From Extibacter muris (lineage in GTDB: Bacteria > Bacillota > Clostridia > Lachnospirales > Lachnospiraceae), in assembly GCF_004345005.1 (NCBI RefSeq), contig NZ_SMMX01000006.1, forward strand, positions 157,831 through 221,830: DNA of 64,000 bases. The letters run 5' to 3'. The translations under genes were made by a program, and so were the position numbers. The notes under the pieces are model-generated. The model saw nothing but the letters and a program-made list of their open reading frames with translations, was not told the DNA's origin and searched no databases. Below are positions 41,059 to 50,036 of the stretch, piece by piece; the first letter of the stretch is position 1, and every line of letters starts with the position of its first letter.

Positions 41059-41538
41059 CTTCTCTTTTATAAAGAACGACTTGTCATCTTCCGCCCGCAT
41101 CGTAGCCAGTATCCCGTCCAGATGGTCATACTCATGCTGCAGAAGCTCTGACAAGTCTCCCTCCAGCTCCATCCGGCAGTCTTCCCACTGTTCATTCTTA
41201 TAATGTATCGTACACCGTTTATGACGGCTCACCCTGACAAGCAGGCCCGGAAAGGACATGCAGTCATCCATCACCTCTATCCGTTCTTCATCCGGATATT
41301 CCAGACACGGATTGATGAACACCACCGGACGGTCTATGTACATATACAAGATTCTCTTGAATACTCCAATCTGCGGGGCGGCCACGGCCCTTCCCGCATC
41401 GTATGCCGCCCGGAAGTCCATCAGCGTGTCATGCAGATCTTGAATGACCGGCCTTATACTGTCCAGCTCCTCTTCCTTCACCTCTTCGCTTCTTTCATAC
41501 AGCCTGGGGTTGCCAAGCAGCAATATCTCTCTTGTCAT
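41044..41538 (-). CDS. Peptide deformylase-like protein
   Basis: 164 residues. Motif 1 GRAVAAPQIGVFKRI, motif 2 DDCMSFPGLLVRV (usual EGCLS), motif 3 LLQHEYDHLDGIL with the HExxH-type metal site. All metal ligands (Cys, two His) and the catalytic Glu are present. The changes in motifs 1 and 2 place it in the divergent branch common in clostridia. Removes N-formyl groups from nascent proteins, or acts on another formyl peptide. Confidence 0.85.
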   Translation of the reverse strand: MTREILLLGNPRLYERSEEVKEEELDSIRPVIQDLHDTLMDFRAAYDAGRAVAAPQIGVFKRILYMYIDRPVVFINPCLEYPDEERIEVMDDCMSFPGLLVRVSRHKRCTIHYKNEQWEDCRMELEGDLSELLQHEYDHLDGILATMRAEDDKSFFIKEKLHQP

Positions 41539-41562
41539 ATGATTTCCTCCCGACGTTCCTGT

Positions 41563-43253
41563 CTAATATATCTGCTGTACCATGGCACGGGTGAATACTT
41601 CGTCTCCCTCCGGCACAAGGTTCTCTCCGCATGCACGGACCTCACCGTCCGTCTGCTGGATGTACATCCGGTAACCGATATAAGGAAGCGGCTCTTCCCG
41701 GTCATAGAGCGGGTACTGTTCCGGCGAACGGTACATGAGCGCATCGGCCCAGACAGCCTTCACCTTCTCCCTGGCCTGCACCGGCAGGATCGTACCTTCT
41801 GATACGGGGATGCCGCATTGTCCGTACGTATTGTCCCCCCACGGCCCAGTTCACCGTGTTCATTGGCCGAGATTCCATATAACGTCCAATTCTCTATATA
41901 AAATCTGCTGTCATAGCTGACAGCGTTGTCACTGTAGCAGTCTTCAATACGAAGCTTAGGGGCTCCCAGGTTCAGACCTTCTTTGTCCGGCGTGTCCACG
42001 TATTGCACGAGGGCCTCCCTGGCAGCCTTCGTCTCTTTCTGCTCCTGCTTTGATGTGGAATACAGTCCGTCTCTTAGGATGTCACCGGACTTGGTATTGC
42101 CCGCATTATAATTCCACAGGAGCAGGAAGATGAGCAGTGCCTGTACCGCAATGGCTGCCGCGGACCGTATCGTCCTGCCTCTGGCAGAACCAGAGATATC
42201 GATATAATCGCATCCGTTCCCGCAGTATTTTTTCAGGCGGTTCCGCAGTATGGCCTGCTCTTCTTTCGCCATATCCCCTTTGTATATAAAATGATTGCTG
42301 ACTGCAAAAAAGCGTTCTCCTTCTTTTACATGTTCCAGCTTCCCTACCGGCATTCCGGTGACGCTGTCGTACGTGTGGATGACAAGCTCGCCACCAGACA
42401 GTTCTACGATCGTCTTTGCATCTTCCGGGCGGTTGTCATAATTCTTTTTCGTCACCTTCACAGACAGCCGGTATGCCAGCTGCCGTAACAGTATGATCAG
42501 CATAGAGATACCCAAGACGAGGCACATGCAGACAGTGACAGCCAGCATAGGATTCATAACGTTCATGTATAGCAGGGCTGCTGCCAGGATGCTGATGAAT
42601 CCCGCCCTCTTTTCCGAATAATAATAGCGCAGGTTATAGAGCGCGTACAGGGCAGACCACTTTACCGCCTGTTCCCTGTCTCCTTGGCACCAGCCAAACT
42701 CTATGTGGACCGCCTCCTCTTCCGGATGCAGGTTGTTCGTATACTTGTCTTTGCAATGCTTCTTCAGCCAGTTTCTCAGAGAAAGCATCCCGTCTCTGCC
42801 GATATATTTCTTTTCAAGCCGCACCCCTGTCGCGGCGCCGCAGATATCAAAAGCCTCCTCGTTTTCCCGGACTGCCGATATGTCTGAATAACGGATGCTC
42901 TGCTGCCGGCCGTCACCATACTCGATAAAAAGGTAGTCCGGGTAGAACGTCCCCTTCAGGCTGCCTTGCTCCCGGCTCTTAATCAACGCGGACATCCTTC
43001 TTCTGGATATGCCGTTGCAGAAACGTACCGTACCGAGCAAGACCGCCTCTGCCACCGCCGCCAGCACGGCCATCTTAAGCATCGGATGCCAGCCGGCCAG
43101 GACGCCGACCGCATTCAGCAGCATAACCATGAAAAGCACCCCATACCCGATAACAATGACGAAGCCGTCTATCCTGCTGTTCTGGCACTTCTCAGATCTC
43201 TCCCTGTAGTTCGCAGGCACGGTGTCATATAGAAAAGTATCTGTCTTTTCCAT
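41563..43253 (-). pseudogene. YcxB-like membrane protein with a frameshift
   Basis: From ATG 43253 an open frame of 480 codons encodes a protein with three pairs of membrane segments and YcxB-like cytoplasmic parts (KGTFYPDYLFIEYGDGRQQS, AVSNHFIYKGDMAKEEQ). At a six-G tract (about 41834-41840) it enters a non-family tail (GTIRTDNAASPYQK). In the next frame the sequence continues sensibly (DNTYGQCGIPVSEGTILPVQ ... KVKAVWADALMYRSPEQYPL) to a stop at 41563. One or two inserted or deleted G restore a single protein of about 560 residues. May be a sequencing error at the homopolymer. Confidence 0.7.
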
Positions 43254-43826
43254 CTACTGACCCTCCTGCCGCTCACCCGGAACAGTTTAAAATACGCAAG
43301 GTCCCCTGCCGTGTCCATCTCCTCTTCTTCATTGGTGTAAGGATCTGAATATACATCCGTAGAATCTATCTGCACGAGGCAGTCATACATATCTCCTGCC
43401 AGCATCTCCATATGGGTGATATTCCTTGTGACGTCTATCCCGTTCACCGCATACTGCTTATCGTTTTCCTCAAGCGCACACCTTGCCGCCCAGAAGAAGA
43501 GGATTGCCGCCGCTGCCAGCAGGAGGATAAGCAGCATAGTCACAAGATATGGCAGGAAGTCCGAAATATATTCCATCTGGTATGCCTTCCCGGCTATAAC
43601 ATATACAAGCTGCATACACACGAGAATCAAGGCCGGTATGGCACACAAGATTCCTGCTGTTTTCCTCTTCTTCCTGCGCCGCGCCTCTTCTCCATCGGCC
43701 ATGCCTCTCCCATCGCTGCCGCCTCCGGTACCTCGCTGCTCGCCGTCCATCAGTTCATCTACACTTATCTCCAGTATCCGGCACAGCTCCCTGAGCATGC
43801 CTACATCGGGCAGGCCGCCCCCGCTT
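43169..43826 (-). pseudogene. 3' part of an XRE regulator gene split by the mobile element
   Basis: The frame begins at the element boundary with ESGGGLPDVGMLRELCRILE ISVDELM, the second half of an HTH_3 domain, then a Gly/Arg-rich linker, two membrane segments (KTAGILCAIPALILVCMQLV and YLVTMLLILLLAAAAILFFW) and a cytoplasmic end. The first half of the HTH lies at 49783-49896 on the other side of the element. Joining at GA gives SKWESGGGLPDV, the standard HTH sequence. The end overlaps the next gene by 85 bases, which may reflect another frame error. Confidence 0.8.
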
Positions 43827-43856
43827 TCCCTTAGTTAAAGATATGAACCCTCTTTA

Positions 43857-45470
43857 TCAGTCTACTTTTCCAATAAATCGGTAATATATCTCTATTTCCT
43901 GTATTCTTTCGTTATCCTCATTCGTTGTTGCTTCGTGAATAAGGATTTTTTCTATCATTGCATTTAATAACGGTGCTGTCAGTTCCTTTGGTACGGAATA
44001 CTCCTTGATTAACTCAATCCACTTTTCAGCACCTATCATATCCTGTTCCATTTTACTTAATTCTTCTCTTAGGTTGGTTATCTGCTGTTCCAGTTCTATC
44101 TGCTCTTTTTGATATTTCCCCGACAGCATGATGAAGTTTCGTTCCGTTATCTTCTCACAGGCTCTATCTTCATACATTTTCGCAAACAAGCGGTCAATCT
44201 CATTTTGACGGTTCTCGGCTTTCTTCAAGGCACTTGCCTTTTTCTTCTTTTCCCGTATTCGCTCTGCATTGCCAGCCTTTTGTATCTTATTTAAGACCTT
44301 TTCTTCGTCCTGCTGTACTGCCTTAGTCCAATACTGCAAGCGTTCCAATACGGCTTGATACAGAACATCATAACGGATATAGTGCATAGAACAAGTACCT
44401 TTGCCAAACTGTCCGTAGTAACTGCAAGCATAATAACTGTAAGGCGTTTTACTTGCCGTATTCGTTGCAAACCGCATAGACCAGCCACAATCCGCACACT
44501 TGACAAGCCCTGCAAATATCGGCGTTGCCTTTTCCTTTGTCTGTCTACGTCTTGATTTTATCTGTTCCTGCACACGATAGAACACTTCCTTGTCAATAAT
44601 CGGCTCATGGGTATTTTCCACTCGAAACCATTCACTCTCGGGCTTACGCACTTTCTTCTTGCTCTTAAATGAAACCGTAGACTGCATATTGTGAACGCTG
44701 TTGCCTATATAAACCTCACTTTTTAATATTGCCTTGACATGAGCAATCGTCCACTCATAACGTTTGCTTTCGGGCTTTCCCTCAAAGATATGTGCAAAAG
44801 TACCGTACCTTGTAAAATTCAGCCAAGACGCTGTCGGAACTTTTTCCTCTCGCAGTACCTTTGTGATTTTGGCACTACCATAGCCTTGATAAGCTAGGGA
44901 AAAGATTTTTTCAACAATCCACTTTGTTTCCTCATCAACCAGCAGTTTCCCTTTGATGTCAGGGTGTTTCTTATATCCTAACGGAGCATAAGCACCATAA
45001 TGAGCACCCTCTGCAAATTTTGTCCGAAATGCCGATTTCACTTTACGGCTTGTATCTCTTGCCACCCATTCATTGATGATGTTCTTAAATGGTGCAATCT
45101 CACTTTCGCCTTTTTCGCTGTCTACACCGTCGTCAATCGCTATGTAACGGACATTATGGCTGGGAAAATACAATTCTGTATATTGTCCTGTCATAATATA
45201 GTTCCTGCCAAGTCGGGAAAGGTCTTTCGTTACAACACAGTTGATTTTTCCTGCCTCTATATCCTCAATCATTCTTTGAAAACTCGGTCTTTCAAAATTT
45301 GTTCCCGACCAGCCGTCATCAATATATTCATCAATCACATTCAAATGATGTTCTTTTGCATATAGACGCAACATACTTCTTTGTGTGGTAATGCTGGAAC
45401 TTTCGCCCTGTAATTCATCATCTCGGCTTAACCTAAGATAAAGTGCAGTATTGTAAATCTGTTGTTTCAT
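43857..45470 (-). CDS. Large serine recombinase (TndX/TnpX family)
   Basis: 537 residues. MKQQIYNTALYLRLSRDDEL with the catalytic Ser15, DEYIDDGWSGTNFERPSFQR, TKDLSRLGRNYIMTGQYTEL. Recombinase domain with LGYKKHPDIKGKLLVDEETK, zinc-ribbon (LVKCADCGWSMRFATNTASK), and a coiled coil near residues 400-480. Closely resembles TndX of Tn5397 from memory. It excises and inserts the element. The 3' end lies 29 bases from the element boundary. Confidence 0.95.
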   Translation of the reverse strand: MKQQIYNTALYLRLSRDDELQGESSSITTQRSMLRLYAKEHHLNVIDEYIDDGWSGTNFERPSFQRMIEDIEAGKINCVVTKDLSRLGRNYIMTGQYTELYFPSHNVRYIAIDDGVDSEKGESEIAPFKNIINEWVARDTSRKVKSAFRTKFAEGAHYGAYAPLGYKKHPDIKGKLLVDEETKWIVEKIFSLAYQGYGSAKITKVLREEKVPTASWLNFTRYGTFAHIFEGKPESKRYEWTIAHVKAILKSEVYIGNSVHNMQSTVSFKSKKKVRKPESEWFRVENTHEPIIDKEVFYRVQEQIKSRRRQTKEKATPIFAGLVKCADCGWSMRFATNTASKTPYSYYACSYYGQFGKGTCSMHYIRYDVLYQAVLERLQYWTKAVQQDEEKVLNKIQKAGNAERIREKKKKASALKKAENRQNEIDRLFAKMYEDRACEKITERNFIMLSGKYQKEQIELEQQITNLREELSKMEQDMIGAEKWIELIKEYSVPKELTAPLLNAMIEKILIHEATTNEDNERIQEIEIYYRFIGKVD

Positions 45471-45581
45471 TGTCAGTTATCCTCCTTTATAACTAACCCG
45501 TGTTTACAATACCTGCTTGCAAGTAAAGTATAACACGGGTACTTTTTGCCATTCAATCTATTTCTTACAACTGCACCGATT

Positions 45582-45794
45582 TTATGCGATTGTCTGCTTT
45601 GCTTTTTCCAGCATAACATCAGTCAGAAGTTCTCCCATTGTCTTTCCCTTTTCGGAAAAATGCTCTTTTACAACAATCTTTGTCTTTCCTCTGTTGCCAA
45701 TGCCACGCTTATTATTTGTCTTTTCTTGCATTGTTTTTACAATATCAGCAATAACACATACCCCCTTTCCATAATCTTTTTTTAAGCAATTCAA
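45582..45794 (-). CDS. Small transposon-encoded protein (TnpW-like)
   Basis: 70 residues with ATG at 45794; the true start is uncertain. GNRGKTKIVVKEHFSEKGKT followed by MGELLTDVMLEKAKQ is the pattern of short TnpW-family proteins found next to recombinases of this kind. Function unknown. Confidence 0.5.
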   Translation of the reverse strand: MNCLKKDYGKGVCVIADIVKTMQEKTNNKRGIGNRGKTKIVVKEHFSEKGKTMGELLTDVMLEKAKQTIA

Positions 45795-46457
45795 CGGCTT
45801 TTGTCATAGCCCACAGGAGTTTCACCTCTGCATAGTTCTTATGTAGCCGTACCCATTGCGTGCGACGCTCTGAACGCTCAAACTGTGGCTGTACGGGAGT
45901 ATCATTATCAGACAGAACAGGTCATGGCGATAAAAGAGGACAAGTCTTTTACAGGAACACAAATAGGGTTCGCTCGCTTTTGCAGGGGAAAGGTCATGGC
46001 GTATCTGCTTCAATGGCTCGCTGTCTGTCAAACGTATTGAATTGCTTTATTCAGTTGTCAAAGAACACGAAAGAAGAAAATCGTCTTTCCTATATACCGC
46101 GTTGGAAAAGAGCAGAAGCGTAACCAATATTCAAAACTTTTTCTCTTTTCACTTCATATCTGTACAGCAAACGTCCAGTTGCTAAGTTGATAATGAAAAA
46201 ATTATTTTTCTTTTCATACCCTAACTACCCATGCAACACCGTAACTGCCAACTATGGAATAAAAGATTTTCTTTGCTCCATATAGGGAATGAAAACTGTC
46301 AAATGTTAAGTTGAAATTAAAAATTGTTTCTTCTTTCACATCATATAGGGACAGCAACCACCGATTTGATGACCTGTTTTCAAAAAAAGTTAGATTTCCT
46401 TTCCTCGCACCATATCTGTACACAAGTAGTCGTTTTGTTGCAGTTTTTTTGAAGAAA
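45795..46457. other. Non-coding part of the mobile element with degenerate repeats
   Basis: About 660 bases without a supported gene. A motif of the form TTTC-(N)-CATAT-CTGTACA or CATATAGGGACAG recurs at about 46155, 46279, 46342 and 46411, each preceded by a pyrimidine-rich tract. A related piece is at about 46068. The stretch 45800-46040 shows short open pieces in several frames (for example MAYLLQWLAVCQT), possibly remnants of a lost gene. Confidence 0.4.
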
Positions 46458-47624
46458 TTAAAAAATACCGTCATTCCCTTGTGGAACAGCGGTATCTTTC
46501 TCAATCATGTCTGCTATGTCTGTTGTCATTTGTTTAATCTTTAATTCCTGCTTTTCTGTTAGTCTTGTATGCCTGTCGATTTCTTCCAGATAATTTGCTC
46601 CTGTTTTCTTTTCAATCTCTTTTATCATCAATAAAGAGGGCATGACCTGTCTTTCTAACCAGCGTTTTGTTTTATCCATATTGACAGCAACAGGTGTCAT
46701 AATAAACGGAAGTGAGGTCGTTACATTATCTAAAAATATATCCCATAAAATATAATCGGGAAAATCTATCTGTGTGAGGATAAGGCTTGCTATGGTCTGT
46801 TCGGGATTTCTTGAAAAAACAAGTTGTTCTATCGTTTGCCCTGCTTTTCCATTTTTTAAACGAATTTCAAAGCGGTTCTTAATGTCTGTTTTTATGCCCT
46901 TGCTTTTTTGTTCCTTTTCTTTTTCATACAAGCAAAAGTAGATAGAACTATTCTTTGAACCGATATAAAAAGTTTTTGCAGTATCTCCATTTGTACCCGA
47001 TAATTTTCCGCTGTCTACTGCTTCATGGGTTCTTGAACGTTTCCATACCTTGTTGGCGTAATAACGTTCCCTTAGAATTTCTATATCCAGCAATCCGCCC
47101 ATATCATTGATTGCTAAATCTATGCGTTTAAAAACGCCTTGATAATCTATACAACATCTTAAAAAGTAATACCAGTCTATCCCTCTTGCCTGTAAAACAT
47201 ATTCCAAGTTCCGACACCCCATACCTCTTAATTCCAATAAAACACCCCTAGAACTATCTTTAGAAGCATTTACACTAATATCCCCATAGATATACTGTTC
47301 TTCATAACCATACATTCCGTAATCTTCATGTATAAAATATTCGCTTTTAATTGCCAGTACATTTTTTATAATTTCCAATGCGTCTGTGGTAGGAAAACGA
47401 ACACGCAGATAGTCAATCGTTAAAGTGAAAGGCTGTGTACAATTACAATAATCAAGATAATGTAAAAGTATATGTTTCATTTCTTTACTGGCTTTTGTTT
47501 TTCCGTTTTCAATTTCATTTAAGTTCTGCCTGCTGATTTGTAGTTCCTGTGCCAGTCGTGATTGCGAATAATCACAGGCATTTCTCTTTTGCTTTAATGT
47601 TTCAATAAATTCTATATCATTCAT
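46458..47624 (-). CDS. MobT-type relaxase / Rep_trans replication initiator with HTH
   Basis: 388 residues. N-terminal HTH (RNACDYSQSRLAQELQISRQ, NLNEIENGKTKASKEMKHIL). The following Rep_trans part (LRVRFPTTDALEIIKNVLAI, FKRIDLAINDMGGLLDIEIL, FEIRLKNGKAGQTIEQLV) contains Tyr and acidic residues typical of Tn916 Orf20 and ICEBs1 NicK. It should nick at the oriT-like site just upstream (47825-47849) and drive mobilisation and rolling-circle replication. Confidence 0.85.
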   Translation of the reverse strand: MNDIEFIETLKQKRNACDYSQSRLAQELQISRQNLNEIENGKTKASKEMKHILLHYLDYCNCTQPFTLTIDYLRVRFPTTDALEIIKNVLAIKSEYFIHEDYGMYGYEEQYIYGDISVNASKDSSRGVLLELRGMGCRNLEYVLQARGIDWYYFLRCCIDYQGVFKRIDLAINDMGGLLDIEILRERYYANKVWKRSRTHEAVDSGKLSGTNGDTAKTFYIGSKNSSIYFCLYEKEKEQKSKGIKTDIKNRFEIRLKNGKAGQTIEQLVFSRNPEQTIASLILTQIDFPDYILWDIFLDNVTTSLPFIMTPVAVNMDKTKRWLERQVMPSLLMIKEIEKKTGANYLEEIDRHTRLTEKQELKIKQMTTDIADMIEKDTAVPQGNDGIF

Positions 47625-47824
47625 GCTTCATTCCTCCAATCAAAAAAGGCATATACTCATAGGAGCATACACCTTGTATCTTATATTTATTTTCTATTGA
47701 TATGCTGTTTTAGACCTGTCGGGTAGAAAGAATAGGGTGTGAAGTGAAATAAGTTCTTATAAACTTATAAATCGTTGCATATCAGCAGTTTTGTATTTGT
47801 TTTTTCTCTTGTCTTTTGTAATAG

Positions 47825-47970
47825 TACCCCCCTGTTAGATAACGGGGGCTTTGAACAGCTCGCAAGCTCGCCCAACCGACGAAGTGAATCAGCCCCTCGC
47901 CAGCAAGCTGGCGTGTCGGAAAGTCTAGGGACTTCCGCCACCGTGTCTGGATCACTCCGTCGGTTTTGAG
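47825..47970. other. oriT/nick-site-like region with extended cruciform
   Basis: At 47825-47849 the minus strand reads GCCCCCGTTATCTAACAGGG plus GGGTA, close to the ICEBs1 oriT repeat as I remember it (CCCCCC...CTAACAGGGGGGT). Next to it is a long stem ACCGACG-A-AGTGA / TCACT-C-CGTCGGT (about 47874-47965) enclosing smaller hairpins such as GCCAGC-AA-GCTGGC. It lies 200 bases upstream of the MobT-type relaxase gene. A reading frame across it is judged spurious. Confidence 0.7.
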
Positions 47971-48018
47971 ATTTTGAGCGTATCTTTCGCATAAACTGGA
48001 ATTTAACTTTCTAAAATA

Positions 48019-48813
48019 TTAAATTTCAACACTTTCACCACAAGACATATAGTGCATATTACTCATTTGATGAGATAAATAGTCAAATGCTTTCTTCCCT
48101 GTACAATGACAAGTATAAAACTCAGTATCTTTATATTTCTGAAGTTCCGTTACAATGCCATTTAACAATTCTTTTGACACTGTTTTCTTTGTGAGCGGAT
48201 TGAATAAATGGAAACCTCCAACGCAAAAATCAGGTTTATACTTTTCTGCTTCTTCCATTATATTGACAACACCAGTATGTCCACATCCCATAATAAGTAC
48301 TACTTGATTTTCTGAAATAATCAAATTTTGCTCGTGTCTAAAATTATCTTTTCCATTTTCACCATAAAGAGCATTATTAGCAGGAGAATAAAATTTATTT
48401 GTTTTACTCACTGTAAACAATGATAATTCATCATCAATTTTATAATCACCATCCAACAGTATCACCTGTCTATTTGACTTGAGTTTACTATCAATTCCAA
48501 CTGGTATTTTAAAAAATAAAGTTTTGCTGTAATGTGGTTCAAAAGCTTCTTTCTGTACATAAATATTAGCTAAAGAATTGACCTCTAAAAACTTTTTCAA
48601 AGCACCTCCATGGTCAAAGTGCCCATGTGAAACAATAACCGTATCCACCTTTGAAATATCAATATTTCTTCTAACTGCATTGTCAAACAATGTATTGTCT
48701 GGACCTAAATCAAATAAAATTTTATGTGTCTTTGTTTCGATATAAAGTGATAGTCCATGTTTTGCCATACAATCTGATTTCGTTCTATTTTCTACCAATG
48801 ATATGATTTTCAT
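48019..48813 (-). CDS. MBL-fold metallo-hydrolase, element cargo
   Basis: 264 residues. Metal motif VIVSHGHFDHGGALKKFLE, then GCGHTGVVNIMEEAE and GGFHLF as further ligands. This is the branch annotated as 7,8-dihydropterin-6-methyl-4-(beta-D-ribofuranosyl)-aminobenzene-5'-phosphate synthase-like. The substrate here is unknown. Cotranscribed with the 145-residue gene (24-base gap). Confidence 0.85.
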   Translation of the reverse strand: MKIISLVENRTKSDCMAKHGLSLYIETKTHKILFDLGPDNTLFDNAVRRNIDISKVDTVIVSHGHFDHGGALKKFLEVNSLANIYVQKEAFEPHYSKTLFFKIPVGIDSKLKSNRQVILLDGDYKIDDELSLFTVSKTNKFYSPANNALYGENGKDNFRHEQNLIISENQVVLIMGCGHTGVVNIMEEAEKYKPDFCVGGFHLFNPLTKKTVSKELLNGIVTELQKYKDTEFYTCHCTGKKAFDYLSHQMSNMHYMSCGESVEI

Positions 48814-48837
48814 AAATTAACCTCTACAATTTCATAT

Positions 48838-49275
48838 TTATCGTTCTGACATATATTGCTGTACTTCATTAGAAGTCAATTTTCGTATTTGTGTATTTGT
48901 ATATTCTTTGTATTCTGTAACAGCGAAAATAGGTTTCATACATTTACAAAATTTGCCTTTGTTCTTTTTCAAGTACAACTGTAAATCATTATCACTAGCA
49001 AAAATTTTATAGGAACGTCTGCCATTTTCACTTTCTATTTCATAAATACCGCAAGATTTTTTCATACTGTAATCAGCTGTACGCAAATACATTTTTGCAA
49101 TTTCTAATGACTTAAAAGGGAAATTCCATCTTTGCAATCCACGCTTAGGCTCTTTTTCAATACAGATACACCGTCCACAAGTCCCACAAATATATTGCAT
49201 ATGATTTTGTAAACATTCTATCGGATTTAACAGCGGTGTTATTCTTTTTTCATCAACATAACATTCCACACACAT
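48838..49275 (-). CDS. Cys-rich protein of unknown function, element cargo
   Basis: 145 residues. MCVECYVDEKRITPLLNPIE, then YICGTCGRCICIEKEPKRGL QRWNFPFKS: clustered cysteines likely bind zinc. The middle looks like a small alpha/beta domain, and KCMKPIFAVTEYKEYTNT follows near the end. I have seen this gene next to the MBL-fold gene in other gut elements. Function unknown. Confidence 0.7.
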   Translation of the reverse strand: MCVECYVDEKRITPLLNPIECLQNHMQYICGTCGRCICIEKEPKRGLQRWNFPFKSLEIAKMYLRTADYSMKKSCGIYEIESENGRRSYKIFASDNDLQLYLKKNKGKFCKCMKPIFAVTEYKEYTNTQIRKLTSNEVQQYMSER

Positions 49276-49344
49276 TTTTATTTCACTTCCTTAAAAATTT
49301 CCAATTTATCTTTATGTACATTATACCATGATACTTCAATATCG

Positions 49345-49478
49345 TCATTTCTTTTCTGCTTTTGAAAAGTTACTTATCAGTCCATGATTTGTAAAGGGTG
49401 CTATTCAGCATTGCTTACGCAACAAGCCCTTGACAAACCATAGACTAATAAGTTTTGAGGTAATCAAGCAGAAATGAA
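49345..49478. repeat. Long imperfect inverted repeat in the mobile element
   Basis: Arms beginning CATTTCT...CTGCTT...ACTTATCAGTCCATGATTTGT, and the matching ACAAACCATAGACTAATAAG...AAGCAG..ATG, pair over about 45 bases each with mismatches, with a central loop near 49410. The rest of the 49276-49780 stretch has no gene. A single-strand origin or a large hairpin RNA are possible. Confidence 0.55.
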
Positions 49479-49782
49479 ATAGTATGCTGTTACACTGCAT
49501 AGAAAAAGACACTCTGTTTCAAGTGTCGTTCTTCCATAACTTTGTATAACGCTCTATAAGTCGTTACATAAGGCTCTTTCATTTGTTGTAATTTTCTTCT
49601 TTTTTCTTTAGTTGTTTTGCTGATAGATACTGTATTTATGCGGACATTTCCGATTTCCTATCTATTTTTAAGATAACAAGACACTATATTCCAAATGCCA
49701 TTCTCTTATACATTAGTATTTTTGCAAGCAGGCAAACACAGGTTATTTCTTAATATCTTTTTGTGTGGGAAACTCCGGTCTC

Positions 49783-49896
49783 CCATTTAGATACCGCCTT
49801 ATTCGTTACGCCCAGATATCCGGCCAGTTCTTTCTGGGTCAGCCCCACCGCTTTCCGCCTTCTGGCAATCAGCTGCCCGGTCTTATTATAATCCAT
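49783..49896 (-). pseudogene. 5' part of the XRE regulator gene split by the mobile element
   Basis: ATG 49896 behind AGGAGGCAAGGC. MDYNKTGQLIARRRKAVGLT followed by QKELAGYLGVTNKAVSKW is the first two thirds of an HTH_3 domain. The frame then crosses the GA at 49781-49782 into the element (ETGVSHTKRY, stop at 49750). The remaining domain is at 43169-43826. Confidence 0.85.
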
Positions 49897-50036
49897 GCCT
49901 TGCCTCCTGTCTGCCGACGCCAATGTGTCCCGCCGGCTCTTGTATATCATGATAGCAGTTGCAGCGTTCTATGCAATACACGCAACGTTCCACCAGGTCT
50001 ACGCAGCGTAGACTTATCTCCGCATCCGCCCCAATA

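Larger units (their letters stand above)
43829..49780. mobile_element. 5.95-kb integrative mobilizable element (TndX/TnpX type)
   Basis: Both ends are set by the split host gene. GA dinucleotides flank the element (plus-strand TC at 43827-43828 and 49781-49782), as expected for TnpX/TndX-type large serine recombinases. It carries the recombinase, a TnpW-like small gene, a MobT-type relaxase, an oriT-like site, and two cargo genes. No coupling protein or type IV secretion genes are present, so transfer would need a helper. AT-richer than the host DNA. Confidence 0.82.

Noticed and set aside
47765..47992. Minus-strand open frame of 75 codons over the oriT-like region
   Set aside because: It consists of hairpin sequences, has no ribosome-binding site and an odd Arg/Ser-rich composition; the DNA is better explained as a transfer or replication origin.
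49951..50036. Open Cys-rich frame between the glycosylase gene and the split regulator
   Set aside because: Open for about 50 codons but without a start codon and binding site; treated as intergenic.
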